NCBI GenBank assembly: GCA_033439295.1 | Contig: JAVTLE010000018.1 | Location: 558,001-622,000, forward strand | Length of the DNA stretch: 64,000 nt | Direction of reading: 5' to 3' | Origin: Deuterostichococcus epilithicus | Taxonomy: Eukaryota; Chlorophyta; Trebouxiophyceae; Prasiolales; Stichococcaceae | Shown here: positions 46,599 through 62,300 of the stretch, in pieces | Position numbering within the stretch: position 1 is the stretch's first letter | Layout of the letters: each line of letters begins with the position of its first letter | Notes under the pieces: generated by a model | Told to the model about the DNA's origin: nothing | The model's database searches: none | What the model saw: the letters and a program-made list of their open reading frames with translations, nothing else | Program-made: the position numbers and the translations under genes

Positions 46599-49049
46599 CT
46601 GATGCGCCGCCCAGCGCCTGACCGGCAGCCTCGCTGCGGGCCTCACCCTCGACGGCGGCGTCGCCCTGCTGCCCTGCTGCCCAACGTGACGGCTGCAGCA
46701 GGTCGCCCGCGTCGCCACCGCCCGCGCCGCCGCTGTCAGCGCCGTCGGCGCCGTCGCCGCCCGCCGCCTCCGCATCCTGCAGCGGCTCCGCCAGCGGCTC
46801 CGTCAGGGATCCGTCAGGATCTTCGTCCACCAGCCACTCGTCGGCGTCGCGCCCGCCAAACGCCGCAACCCGCTGGTAAAAGTCTAAACCCTCCTCGTAC
46901 TCGTCTTCCTCGTCGAGGCCGGCGCCGCCATCTGCGCCGGCGTCGCCGTCGGCGCCGCCGCCGCCGCCGGCTTGGCGTCCCAGGACCGCCGCCCCTCTGC
47001 CGCCGCCGCTGCCGCCGCCGCCGTCGTTGAGAGCAAGGTCGCTGCCATCGCCAACAGTGTCACCGGTCAGACCGCCGCCGCTGCCGCCGCCACTGCCGGT
47101 GAGAGACAGATCGCTGCCATCGCCCACGGGGTCAAACTCATCCTCTTCCTCTTCCTCGTCCGCCTCCTCCAGTGCGGTTGCCATTGCCGCCGCCTGCACG
47201 GCGGCGGCGGCCGCCCGCTCGTCCGCATGGAGGCCGCCCTGCAGCAGCGGCACAGCTGGCGGCGTCAGGAATTTTAGGATTGCAACTACATGCCCGGCGC
47301 CTCTCGTGCGGCGCTTTTGCTATTTTTTGGGCTCATGACCTGGGACCATGCGACAGTCGTTAGGGCGAGTTGCAAGCCCTGTAAGCGCCCTCGCTGTATC
47401 GTCCAGCGGCCAAGCATCTCAGCGTCCAACTCGTCTGGCAACGCTGCTGAGCTCGCCCGAAATAGCCTGCCACACACAGCAGCGCATCCCTCCAGGCAGG
47501 CGCAGATCATTTGGCAACTGTGGAGGGGCGTGCCTCTCGCTCCCCGGAAGGCTGCTCCTCGACGCCAGCGGCGGCCGCAATCCCCGCATCCAGCAGTTCG
47601 ACACCCTCAATGTTGCCGCCGCCGCCGGCTCCAAGGCCAATGCCCGCATCCGCCCCGGCCACGACGTCGTGGCTGTCGACCTGCACGCAGTCCGAAACAG
47701 TTCTGTGGCGCTGCGTAAATGCAAGGCCAATGTATGCGTTGATGGCGCTGACCTGGTCGCTCTCTCTGCTCTTCTGGACCCCATGTCAGCCTCATAGAGA
47801 GCTCCATGTGTGACCAACCACTGGCGCCATTCAAACGCGCTGCAAGTCGCAGGCTACCTGCTGCGCGCGCACGTTCGGCTTCCACCAGGCTTGCAGAGAC
47901 GACCACGCAAGACATGGAGGGACCGCCTGACCTGCGTGGGGTCGGTGCGCCGGCGCGCCGCCAGGCCCTCCTCACGCGTCACCTGCTGCATCTCCATCGC
48001 GCTGAACACACACAGGTCCTCCTGCAGACCATTGAGCATGCTTTCCGTGGGACTTCGTGGTCACGATGGTAAACTGATGCCCGCAGCAGTGGGGGGCACG
48101 CACGCAGTCTGGCTGTCCTCTGCGCAGGGGACCACATCAAGGGGCCGGGCGGCAGCCCAGCACAGCCGCGCTTGAGGCGCAGCGGCGCCGGGCGGGCCTG
48201 TGCAGCCGGCTTCTGGTGACACACACGCGTGCATGCAGTGCCGAGTTTGCTGTTCCCATCTGGACAGGGGTTTGCAGGGCCCATGGAGCCGGGCGTCAGG
48301 TATGGCAGCCAGTAGCAAAGTTCAACAAACATCAAACAACTTATCCGCACCTGCAGCTCAGGCGCTAGTGAGGCGACCAGCAGCGTCTCAAACGCCGAGG
48401 TGTTGGACGTGTGGCGCGGCGCAACGCCGGGAAACTCCAGCGCTGAGCGCGCCCGCAGGTCAACCGTTGGAATGGAGTCCCGCCCGTACTGCAGCCGCAG
48501 CATGCCTGCGAAGGGGGACCGGCTGCACTCACATGGGCGCCCGAGACGCTTGCCGCCAGGCAGGCGGGCGGCTTGCGGCGGTGGACGGGCCACCAGTGGC
48601 AAGTGCAATGGCACAGCTGTGATGGCAAGTCCTGCATCCCGCTTCAAGGCGGTTGCTGCCGGCCGCAGCCTTGCTGCGCTCGCGCCTGCGCATGCAGAGC
48701 TAGGGGCGCAGAGATCACCCCCCAGTCGCGGCAGACTCCGCTCACCGTAGACCACATCGGGCGTCAGAACCGACTCGATGGGCACCGGCGGGCTCTCCGG
48801 CGTGTAGAACATGGCGCTGTCCAGGCCGGGCCGGGCGGACTTGGCGGTGAAGGCCGACAGGAAGTAGCTGTCGCCGCCGCCGTGCTGCCATGCTTCCGCC
48901 GCCAGGCGCAGCACGCAGACGCCCAGCAGCAGCGCCAGGCCCAGGCGCAGGACCCTGTTGCGCCTGAAGGCTCCGGTGTCCGACTGCTGCCGGGATCGAG
49001 GGTGCCGCGATCCAGGGCTTCGGCCGTTGTGCGGAGGCGACTTTGGCAT
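35196..49049 (-). CDS. Giant type II membrane protein with three tandem GT29 (sialyltransferase-like) domains
   Basis: Read as one gene of 25 exons and 1743 residues with every phase matching. Anchor and stem: 48746-49049 (RVLRLGLALLLGVCVL membrane segment), 48351-48505, 47932-48021, 47519-47680, 45415-47238, 45155-45223. Domain 1: 44691-44815, 44493-44540, 44169-44327, 43612-43805, 42815-42928, 42217-42323, 41740-41871. Domain 2: 41234-41473, 40741-40875, 40258-40407, 39586-39719, 39211-39278, 38789-38956, 38149-38292. Domain 3: 36960-37158, 36446-36623, 35971-36136, 35530-35627, 35196-35264. Each domain has an L-motif-like segment (IALVGNAPLAPGDR...YIVRFN; VALVGNGPLSVEQR...VVRMN; VALVGSGSLTGAEQ...IVRFD). 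Domains 1 and 2 also have S-motif-like PTSGF or SPTTGF plus AFGYNWSP or LYGFNWSP, and RH....E. Topology implies Golgi. Alternative: three tandem genes, with stops such as 41560 used if the GC donors are not spliced. Domain family is well supported by motifs; single-gene status is inference. Confidence 0.7.
37198..37282 (-). repeat. Degenerate copy of the domain 3 first-exon edge
   Basis: Minus strand reads GADANVQLAAEEK...; the real exon at 37158 downward begins GADADVERKARAE. Both share the acceptor, the GADA start and a later CTGCCGCACC-TGCCGCCGGC block. The copy has an internal deletion and sits in the intron just upstream of the real exon. Confidence 0.7.
38040..38110 (-). repeat. Degenerate copy of the domain 2 last exon
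   Basis: Resembles the exon segment at about 38170-38240 (CWVAPTAYLRDAVHAVGVEL) but is frameshifted. It lies in the following intron about 130 bp downstream. A further trace, CACCTGTGGCGGGC, recurs near 37869. Confidence 0.6.
43268..43522 (-). repeat. Two degenerate copies of the domain 1 exon 3' edge
   Basis: The real exon end at 43612-43690 encodes LLFLGGPAADVAFALGRHNATIS. Copies at about 43440-43522 (PAPLFPGGAAADVAFAL...) and 43268-43370 (LLFLGGSAVDIALFAFRHHD) lie downstream in the same intron, about 170 bp apart. Confidence 0.8.
45935..46375 (-). repeat. ~16-residue (48-nt) coding repeat in the glycosyltransferase stem
   Basis: About eight imperfect units of the form LDAELDAAGxADxAAx, for example VDAQLDAAGVADAAAR, LNAELDAAGDADELGQ, LEARPDAVGMADDTAAR and LDAELEAAAAADEE. 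Strongly acidic and Ala-rich; part of the 45415-47238 exon. Confidence 0.85.
46549..46600 (-). repeat. Coding CAG repeat (poly-Gln) in the stem
   Basis: A run of CTG on the plus strand encodes about eleven Gln on minus, followed by an EQEQEPQ segment. Length-variable repeats of this kind are common assembly and polymorphism sites. Confidence 0.9.
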
Positions 49050-49634
49050 GCTGCAGGCCAGCGCGTCAAGGTGTGGCCATGCAGCCGGGATCAAGCAGCT
49101 TCAACTGAAGGCGTGCAGATGCCGATCTTGTGCATTTGTCTGCAGCGCTCTGCAGTTCCTGATGCTGCCTGCTGAGCGATCCCGAGATGCACGTCTCCAG
49201 GGACAATCCGCCCAAGCCGCAAGTACAGCACCGTTTTGCGATCTCATAAGATAGGTGTACATGTAGTTTGCAAGCCTGGCTATCGGTCTGAAGCCGCTTA
49301 GGCAAGCAGCGATGGTGTGGCCATGCGAGTACGGCGTCCAAAAGCCCCGGCGCGCTCACAGAATGGCGAACCCAGTGCGTCCAGGAGTCACTGACAGTTG
49401 CCACACAACTGTGCATTGCAGTTGCACGCTGCGTGGCCAGGTGGCACAAATTATTTCTCGACCCATGGGAGTGGCGGAATGACCGGCGGCGTATAGCTGG
49501 ATTAATAACCCCGCAACTAAGGAAACGAGAACCAAAGTGCGAGCGGGTGGAATGCACTCAGGCGGCGTCGGCCAAGCGTGTGCACAGTCACGAAAAAGCA
49601 CCTGACTTGAGGGGTTGGGCTGACCGGAGAGGTG
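49050..49634. promoter_or_regulatory. 5' flank of the GT29-like gene
   Basis: Upstream of the start ATG at 49049 on minus. Presumed promoter and 5' UTR; no specific element recognised. The hAT-like element lies about 590 bp upstream of the start. Confidence 0.35.
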
Positions 49635-49642
49635 CCAGCAGG

Positions 49643-50070
49643 CAGGGTTCGGCCAAACGCGCGTTTGGGCATTTTTGGCTGCCGTTGAACGCGTTTGAAA
49701 CGCGTCTGAACGGCAAACGCGTCTGAAACGGCTGTGCAAACGGCAAGCCTTAGTCAGGCTAGACGTGCTGAGGTAATCCTGACATAGACAGTGCTGCAGG
49801 CGCTGTTGGAGTACTGAGGCAGGCTATAACGATGCCTGGGAGGCTCAACAGAGCTTTCTAAGCATGCTTGCGTTTGAATCTGCACAAACAGGTGTCTTTC
49901 CTAGCAGCAGCTTGTCGCCTGACTGACTGACTGACTGACTGACTTGTCTGACGACAGTCACGTGTGCCGTTTGCGAGGCGTTTGGCGTTCGGGTGCGTTA
50001 AGACAAAAACGTTCAAACGCGTTCCAAACGCGTTCACGTTCAGACGCGTTAGCCGTTTGGCCGAACCCTG
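49643..50070. mobile_element. Non-autonomous hAT-type transposon (MITE), 428 bp
   Basis: Perfect 17-bp terminal inverted repeats, CAGGGTTCGGCCAAACG, at 49643-49659 and the complement at 50054-50070. They are flanked by identical 8-bp target duplications, CCAGCAGG, at 49635-49642 and 50071-50078. An 8-bp duplication and a CAGGG start are hallmarks of the hAT superfamily. Subterminal arrays of AACGCGTTTGAA or AACGCGTCTGAACG lie in opposite orientation at the two ends, as seen for hAT transposase binding sites. The interior holds a TGAC tetranucleotide run at about 49920-49943 and no transposase frame, so movement would require a transposase supplied elsewhere. Intact repeats and duplication imply a fairly recent insertion. 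Confidence 0.88.
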
Positions 50071-50078
50071 CCAGCAGG

Positions 50079-51573
50079 TGCGCGAAGGGCGGCGGCTGCA
50101 GGAGGGCACTGTCAGCAGGCGGGGCACACAGCGAGCTGACTTCAGCAGAGCAGTATGCTATGCACCTAAAGGCCCCCTTAAAACTATGATTTTATGAATG
50201 TCAAGGCCTCCAGGCAACGGGGGTGCAGGTACGTACGTACGAGGCTACTGCAGGTTGCGGCTGGCCAAGCGAGGGCTGGAATGCAGCACGCAGGTGGTGC
50301 GGTAGCTGTGGCGTATAGCTGGTGTAACTCGCTCCTGTTTCTGGTGATTGAGCCCATGCTACATAAGTTCATCATCAGGGCTATTGGGATTTTGCACGCT
50401 GAAACCGCTGGTGACGGATAGTACTATCATCAGTAGGCCAAGGTGATGTTGATGCTGGCGCGCATCCGATGGTAGTCCGCTGGGCTGAGCCAAGCTGGGT
50501 CGCTGCGTGCGCAAAGGCTGGTATACGGACCACCGACCATCGATGAGAAATAGCTGTGTTTGGCCAAATTTGGCGTCAAGGGTGCTCTGCGGGGCGGCAG
50601 GACATCTACGAGATAGAGCGAGCGCCACCGCCGCCGCAAGCAATTGATGTGCGCGCAATTGCCGTTGTACCCCCGGTGTCATGATGCCAGCTACACCAGC
50701 GAGTGCGTGATGCGTGATGCATGAGCGAGGCACCTATTGCTGAGCGCGCAAATGCGGTTGTACCCACTGCGTGATGCGTGCCGCCACACAGTGCAAGCGG
50801 CAATAGCAGATACATATGTTCTTCACCCTGAATGCCACACCAAACTCCCAAATGTCGACGAGAGTGCATTGCAGTCAAGCAGAGCGTCTGTTCAAATTCT
50901 TTGATCGACTGCTCACAAAGCGCTCTGGTCAGGGGCAAGACTCTCCGCCACCGCTCCGCTTGTCCAATCAATGCAGCCTGGCGGGCAGGGAGTGCGTTCG
51001 ATTGCCGACGCCCAGGACTTGGGGCTGTCAAAGACCGTCTTTGTTGTCTTTGACGTCACGCAACTACACCTTGCATTTCCCAAACTTTTGGGTAAGGAGC
51101 TCAAGCGTCGGACCCATGACAGGGGTTTTGCCAGATTTTAGGGGCACGGTCAACGCGCTTCCGGATATTTCAAAGCGCGCCGCACGGACCAGCGCGTTGA
51201 TCGTCCAAGACAAAGTACGACAGTATCTCAGCAGGTTTGCGGCAGTATAGCCGAGCTTGTGCCTAGTTCAACACAGCTTCGAACATACTCCGTTCCGGCA
51301 GTCGGCCGCGCGCGGTTATCGGGGCAGGTGGAAGGCTGCCGGCCTGTAAGGCGCCTTCGCAGTATACCATGGAGGTGTGTGCTCATGCATGCATTCCTGG
51401 TTGGCTGTCTGCATCGCAAATGTTCACAGCCACGCACTGATCGGGAGCTGCTGTCGGAGGGGTGGTTGCGCGTCGGTGTCGCAGCCAAGAAGTGCTTGGG
51501 TTTCTGTACTCTCCTTGTGCACGCCGAAGTCAGCAAATCTCTCCCTGATTCTCATGAATAGCTATGCGTACAG
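50079..51573. other. Intergenic region upstream of the CDKL kinase
   Basis: No convincing coding chain. It should contain the first exon of the kinase gene, with the start Met, and its promoter; I could not locate that exon with confidence. Confidence 0.4.
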
Positions 51574-55697
<4,124 letters not shown>

Positions 55698-56375
55698 CTG
55701 GCTTAGATGTCGGTTAGTCACGAGGGCAAAACTGACGATTGCTGGGATTGCCGGCAAGGGCACTATGCAATTTATGACAAGACAGTGTATTGTAGCAGGA
55801 TGGCGGGTTTTAGCCACATGTGACTGTCCAATGCGTGGGCGCGCATGGGTATGATCAAGCGATAGATGCACTGATCGTGGTGGTCCTGCTTACATGTTGC
55901 ACTTTGTGATATCTGCCCTGTAATGGTGCATGACGCGTGGGCTTTGAACTCGTGGTGACTCAGGCCTGACTGCATTGCCTTTCCAAGCTGCCTGAACGAT
56001 CTCTAAACCCTGCCACTCCTTGAAACAGAGTCTCGCTGGTGCAAGTCCCAAAACCAATGCCTGTCACCTCAGAGGGGTTGGTCCAGATGTGAGGGGGCCC
56101 ATCTCATCGTTCCACCTGAGCCCTTCGCTTCCAGGGATCACGACCGCGTGCAATGCCTAGTGGCCTGCTGCGCGTAGACCGGCACCACTGGCGCATTGCT
56201 GCACCATCATCATTCGCCGATCATGCGCTCATTGTCCGCCTGCGATGCAACAGAAGAGGCGCACTCGGATCCAGCTGTCAAGCACACGCATAGGCTGCGA
56301 ATGTCTCAGCTGCAGCTGCCACAAGCGCAGATGTTGCTGGGCAGGGCAGCGCTGCGAGACCTGGAGAAGCTGGCA
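55698..56375. other. Tail-to-tail intergenic region (CDKL kinase / CCT-gamma)
   Basis: Contains both 3' UTRs. A TGTAA lies on plus at 55919-55923, 222 bp after the kinase stop, and one on minus at 55890-55894, about 480 bp after the CCT-gamma stop; they nearly overlap and are the best poly(A) signal candidates. No gene seen. Confidence 0.4.
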
Positions 56376-59300
56376 TCAAGCCGGCACACCAGGTCCTGCC
56401 GGAAAAAAGCGCACCCCGTCTGCGTCCTCCGTCTGCGGGCCCTGCTGCATGGAGGGGCCATCGGCGCCGCGCGACTTCTTGGCGATGCCCGACACGATGT
56501 CGTCGATGCGCAGCAGCAAGCACGCCGCCTCGATCGCCGTCTTAATGGTCTGCACCTGCAGTGTTACATCGGCAGCGGCAGCGGTGTCAGGCTGGTGCCG
56601 ACTCGTCAGGCTTCGGGCTCATCGAGCTCTGGATATCACAACGTGCAAAGGATGAGAACAAACGATGAAAGGGTCCATCCGGAATTAGCTGCACCTTGAC
56701 AGCTTTCCTATTCCCACCACGCCCCCAACAGCTCCTGCATGTCAACAACGACGCACAGGCAGCAGCGTCATCTGTGTGGGGGAAAAAGGCCGTCACCTTG
56801 ACGGCGTAGGGCTCCCACACGCCCAGCTCCTGCATGTCGACGATGTCGCCGGTGTTGCCGTTGATGCCGAAGGTGCCGTTGGGCGCCTCTGCGTGCTTCG
56901 CCCGCAGCTTCGTCAGCGTCCTGCAGTGAGCAGGGCAGCTGTTGAGAAGACAGCCCATTGGGGCCACTGGCGGCTAGTCCAGCTCTGAGGGACGTCGGAA
57001 CAGGGGCCTCGCCGGTGTCGGCTCGGCAGCCTTCGAGCGGGCGCTGTGCCGGCTGCCGCGCGGATGCCCATTGTGCGGCAGCCGTCACAGCGCGGCGCAT
57101 GCAGGCTGCCAGCCGGCTGCTCCCGGCCGGGGCGACACCTCAAGGCCTTCAACGTGCTGGGAGCAGGCTGGGGCCTGCAGTGCCGCGCACCTGATGACGT
57201 TGGCGCCGCAGTTCTGCGCGAGGGTGCGCGGGATGACCTCCAGCGCCACGCCCACCGCGGCGTACGGCCACTGCTCCACCCCTGCAGTGCATGTTCCAAG
57301 GTTCGTAGGGATTAGGGGTTGCGCATGGGCTGGAGCAGGAACGCACGCACCGACAGGAGCCCCCCATGCTTGCTGGGGTGGCGGCCAGCAGCGCGAGCCA
57401 CGATCGCGGCTGCAGCCGCGGGATTCTGCTGCCCCAGGCGCTGCACCCTGCTCGACACAAGAGCGCATCGCTGCTCGCGGCCCCGCCTGACAGCCCGCGA
57501 CTGTATGCACCATCCAGACCCCGCCATGAGCTGACCAGCCGGCATGCGGAAGCCTGCCACGGATCTGACCCCCCCTCCGAGAGCCAGAGAGGGAGGAGAG
57601 GAAGAAGAGGAAGCAGAGGAGGAACACCCACCCTGGATGGCGGAGGCGCGGTCTTTCAGGCCGCGCGACACGGCCATCTCTGCGGCGCCGCCACCGGGCA
57701 CCAGCCGCGGGTCCGCGACCACGTTTCGGGCAACGCCCATTGCGTCCTGCAGGTTGCGCTCCACCTCGTTGAGCGTGTCCTTGCTCGCGCCGCGCAGCAC
57801 CACCGAGCACGCCTTGGGCTCCTGTGGGTCAAGGGGCTCGCAGCAGTGAGCTCTGTGAAACTTTATGCGGACACTTGCGAGGAAACCATCGTGTGTGCAG
57901 CTCGACGAGCGTGTCCCGATGAAACCTTGCAAGCCACCGCTGGGCAGACCTGCGGCTCCTGCGTCCAGAGGGTTCAAAGCTCGCGGTGTCAGATCAGGTT
58001 TGCGAGAACAGGTGGCGCGGCTCTCTCTGCGATGCTGAATGGTTTGGCTGTTCCGAGGCACCTTGCCAACAACCTGCGGGGCCGCGACGCCGGCGTGCCT
58101 GATAGAATCCTGAAAGGCACATGCAGAAGCAGCCCAGCAGTCTGCAGCCCAGTCGGCAAAGTTGTTTTTACTATAAACGAATTGGTGGCATGTCCGACAC
58201 GCACAAGCTAACGTGCTGGGCAGCATCAACACGTTTGCTTGTCCGTGCTTTGACATGCGACCATGCAGCCACGAGGATGTTAAGGAAGTCGTTGCCGATC
58301 TCGTGGTGCCGATCTTGCGCTCTTGGAAAACAGCAGCCCAGCCGCTGATGGCTCAGATGGTAGCAATCATGTCCAACGTGCAAATCCAGTATGGGGCCTT
58401 GGCGTGGTACATCCAGAATCCCCAGTTCGACAGGTCTTTTGTGTCCACTGGTGCAGCTCTCAGTCCGCGAGCAGCTCGCAGCCCATGGGCGCAGCAGCCC
58501 AGCCGCTGGCGCCTCGCAACTCCTCAGCAGTTTCAGGTCAACAGGCAAAACGCAGTTACATAAGAAGTGACTGTATACAAGTGGCTTTATCAGGAGACCT
58601 TTCAGATGGTAGAGAACAATAGAAACTGACACCTTGCAGTCCACGATGAAGGTGAAGAACTCGTCGCCAATCTTGCGCACGTCAAACAGCCCGGCGCGCG
58701 TGCCGATGTCCGCCTCCCGGATCTCCTCCGGCCGGTGCACGATGGTCGCGCCCGTCGCGCGCGCTATCCGGTTGTTGTCTGCGGCAGCAGAGGTGCATGG
58801 GCTGATAGTCTTGCAACACGGGTTTGCAAGGTGGTTCTGCACGGCGGTGGCGCCAGTCGCGCGCGGTATCCGGTTGTTGCCTGGGGCCGACCCGGGGACA
58901 GGTCGAGGTAGTCCTGCATGAGATTGGGTGCATGCTGCCGGTGGCATGCGCATGGCCGGTGCACCACATCGAGCAGAGGTGCAGGCCTGTGCTGACAGCG
59001 CTCGGAGTTTGCGTCTTTGTGGTACCGAGCGGTTGTTGCCGGGACCCCAGCCCGCACTACGGGGGTGCAGGCAAGAGGCTCGCCCTGAGCCTCCAGAACA
59101 TGCGAGCAGCACCAGCTGCAGCCATGAATCAATGCAGCCAGCGGCTCCGGTATGGGCCGGACGCTGCTTTTAAAGCACACCCTAACAACGCCCGGCGCCC
59201 TTCAACGGCTGCTGACCTGTCTTCCGCAGGCGCCGGATGGCCGAGATGCCCGCCTTGGTGAGGAAGTGGGTGGCCAGGTCCGACAGCCCCTTCTCGGTGA

Positions 59301-62300
59301 CGACGACGTCCGGCTTGAAGGAGGCGATGGTGCCGCACACGCCCGCGATCCAGTCCTCCTCCGCCTTGAGCAGCGCCGCCCTGTGTTTGCGGGGCAGGGG
59401 CATGTGACTTTTCGTTGACATTTCGGAGGGCTGGGTTTAGGGCTGCTGCAGTCAGTCCTTCGCCTACAGCAGCGGCACCCCGCGCGGCAGGGCAGGAGAG
59501 GTCGGGCTCTGGCATGGTTTGTGAAGACCGGCGCATGGGTGGCGGGGAGCACAACGCTCCGAGGTCTGTGGCCGCCGCGAGGCCTCGGCGGCGCCCCGCG
59601 CCAGTCACGCGCCAAGACAGCACCACAGACAGCGCCGCAGATTCTGACCCCCTAGCCTTCTCAGGCCATCAGCGGTGCAGCGCACGGCCGACATTCTGGG
59701 ACCATCAACGCCCGCCCCAGGCCAGGTGGCTGCGAGCAGTGCCAGGTGCTGCCTCCGAACCCTCCCGCAACACACTGCGCAACAACGCGCAACAGGCGCA
59801 CCAATCCTCCTCCTTGGTCAGCTCCACGTTGGTCTGGTTCTCCCCCTTTTTGTACTCAAGCGGGCAGTCCAGCAGCAGGATGCGCGGGTTGTGGATCTTC
59901 CGCCGCATGCGCCCCGGTGCCACCACGTCCTGTCCGCAGATGCGCGTGAGATTGTCAGCCGTCATACCATGCTGCAGCCCCCGTGCAGCTGCTGCAGCTG
60001 CTGCTGGTTGAGCCACGTGATGTGTCCTTCCGTGTGGCAAGCAGCTCAGCCTCTGCTCCCGATGATGACAGGCGAAAAAGGAAGCACGCCTGTGGCAGGC
60101 AGCGTGTACTGGTGGAATGGGGTGGGGTCTCGAAAGGTTTGGCTCGCGACATCGGAGCACGACGCCGTTGCGGCACGCGGCAGTCCTGGGCGCTGCTGCC
60201 CGGGGTTGCAGGCAAGTGGCTGAGGTTCAGGTTGGAATCGGCGGGCCGACTCGCTCGTTTGCACCACATGACGCCCTTGAGCATGCTGCAATCCTCGGTG
60301 CTGCGAAGCGCAGCGCAGACGCCGCGGATTGCAGGCAGGACACAGACCGGGGTTCAGAAAAGGCTCGCCTTGTTGAACATGACGCCCTTCAGCACGCGGC
60401 AGTCCTCCGTGCTGCCGCCGGGGATTTTCTCCACTTTTATGTACTTTTTGATGTCGATCTCCGCCTGCCCGTCGGGGCGCTGCACCGCCACCGTGTTCAC
60501 CGCATCCAGCGCCAGCTCCTGTGCGCACACGCAGGCGCAGTTCCGTCAGCTTCCTTGATCACCCCTTGGCACCCTTACATCCTGGCCTGTCAGGCCGCGC
60601 CACCGCTACCGCGGTGCGCCTTATCCAGCTCCTGTTGAGCGCACCATTGAAGGTTTTTAAGCCCATGCACATGCTAACAGCGGGTTTAACCCTTTGTCAC
60701 TCTTTCGTCCCGCCTGATAATGCGGGGCTGCGGCGCGGTCGCGGCGGAGTGCGAGGTTGCCTCTGGTGCCAGGCGACCCTCAAGACACGGCTGCCCCTGA
60801 GATTGCGGTCGTCAGTGCCAATCAGCAGCCCGCACATGCCACGGCCGTGCAGCTAGTTGTTCGTCTTCCTGGCGCTCGGGAGCTGGTTTGACAGCCACAC
60901 AGGCATGCCATTGTGCAGCAGGGCACAGCCTCGGGCTTCTCCTCCGCGCCTCCTCCACACGGTTCAGGACATGCCTGCGCCATGCTGAGCACCTGCTCGC
61001 CGCCGCTCTCCAGTACCAGCGCAGGTACCGCCGTATCCTCACGTCGGACTGTCCACGCCGACATATCGTGCTGACACACACGACCGACAATATTGGACCG
61101 GCTCACTCACCGCCATGAGGCTGCCGAAGCGCGCGGTGTACTTTGTGCCGATGCAGCTGTTGAGGATCTTCAGCATCTGCTCCCGATCGCGGGTGTCAAT
61201 CGGGAAGGCCATGGAGTCCACGATTTTCACGGCGTCGTCCAGCGCGCGGTGGAAGCCCCGCACGATGACCGTCGGGTGCAGGTTCCGTTCCAGGAAGGGC
61301 TCCGCCACATGCAGCATCTCGCCCGCTGCGAGCATTTTTTCGGGAGGAGCGTTCAAGCAGGAGGGGGCCGAGGGGCCGGGGTTGCGGCGCATGGCTTCGG
61401 GCCGGCGGTCCCGCCAGGACAATGCATGACCAATGGATGCGGGCTGGCGGCGGCAGGGCAGCCTGGCCCGCTTGCGCCGCGCCATCGAGGGGTGCCGCCG
61501 GCGCGGTCGGCGCAGTGGGCGCGTGGGCCGGGCCGCCGCCAGATGCCCGACTGGGGAAAAAACGGTCAGGAGGTGCCACGTGCATGCAGCGGCGTCAGGC
61601 TGCCTCACCCAGGATGATGACTGAGGTGGTGCCGTCGCCCACCTCCTCGTCCTGTGTTCGGCTGAGCTCGATGATGGACTGCATGGCGCATTTCGCACAC
61701 TATGATCGGCACTATGATCGGCAGAGAGGGTGGGTGTCCCGAAGCGTTCGTGCTGCGGCGGCGGCCATGCCATGCAGCAGCGTCGGGGGGCCACGCTGGC
61801 GCAGGAGGCGCGCGGGGGCACCTTGGCTGCTGGGTGCGACACGTCGATCTCCCGCAGGATGGCGTTGCCGTCGTTGGTGATGACGATGCCTGCGGGTGTG
61901 CACAAGCGGGTCGCCACGTGCCACATGGCCGCATGAGGCTGCCGAGGGCCGTGCATCTGCTTAGATGGTTGTGAACATGCCGCCAGTCGTGCTGCCGTGG
62001 CTCGCCTTACAAAGGCATGACCCCGGCTCGAAAGATGTCTCCGCTTGCAGCACCTCACTCACCTCCGCTGGCGTCTAGAAGCATTTTGAGCATCGACCGC
62101 GGCCCCAGCGTCGTGCGAATGATGTCTGCAACCGCCTGCGACGGCAGCGATACATGTTCAGTGTGCGCGCTTTCGAGGAATCGCGGTGGTCGGCCTTGCG
62201 ACATGAAAAATTACATGCATGACGCCGTGCGTGCGACTGAATGGTTCTGAACACACATCACTTTCGGCAAAATGACGATCTGCTTCCCAATCGCATGCAG

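Noticed and set aside
45430-47280. Long plus-strand frames opposite the glycosyltransferase stem exon
   Set aside because: They are Arg/Pro/Leu-rich shadows of a GC-rich minus-strand exon and do not chain to any plus-strand exons.
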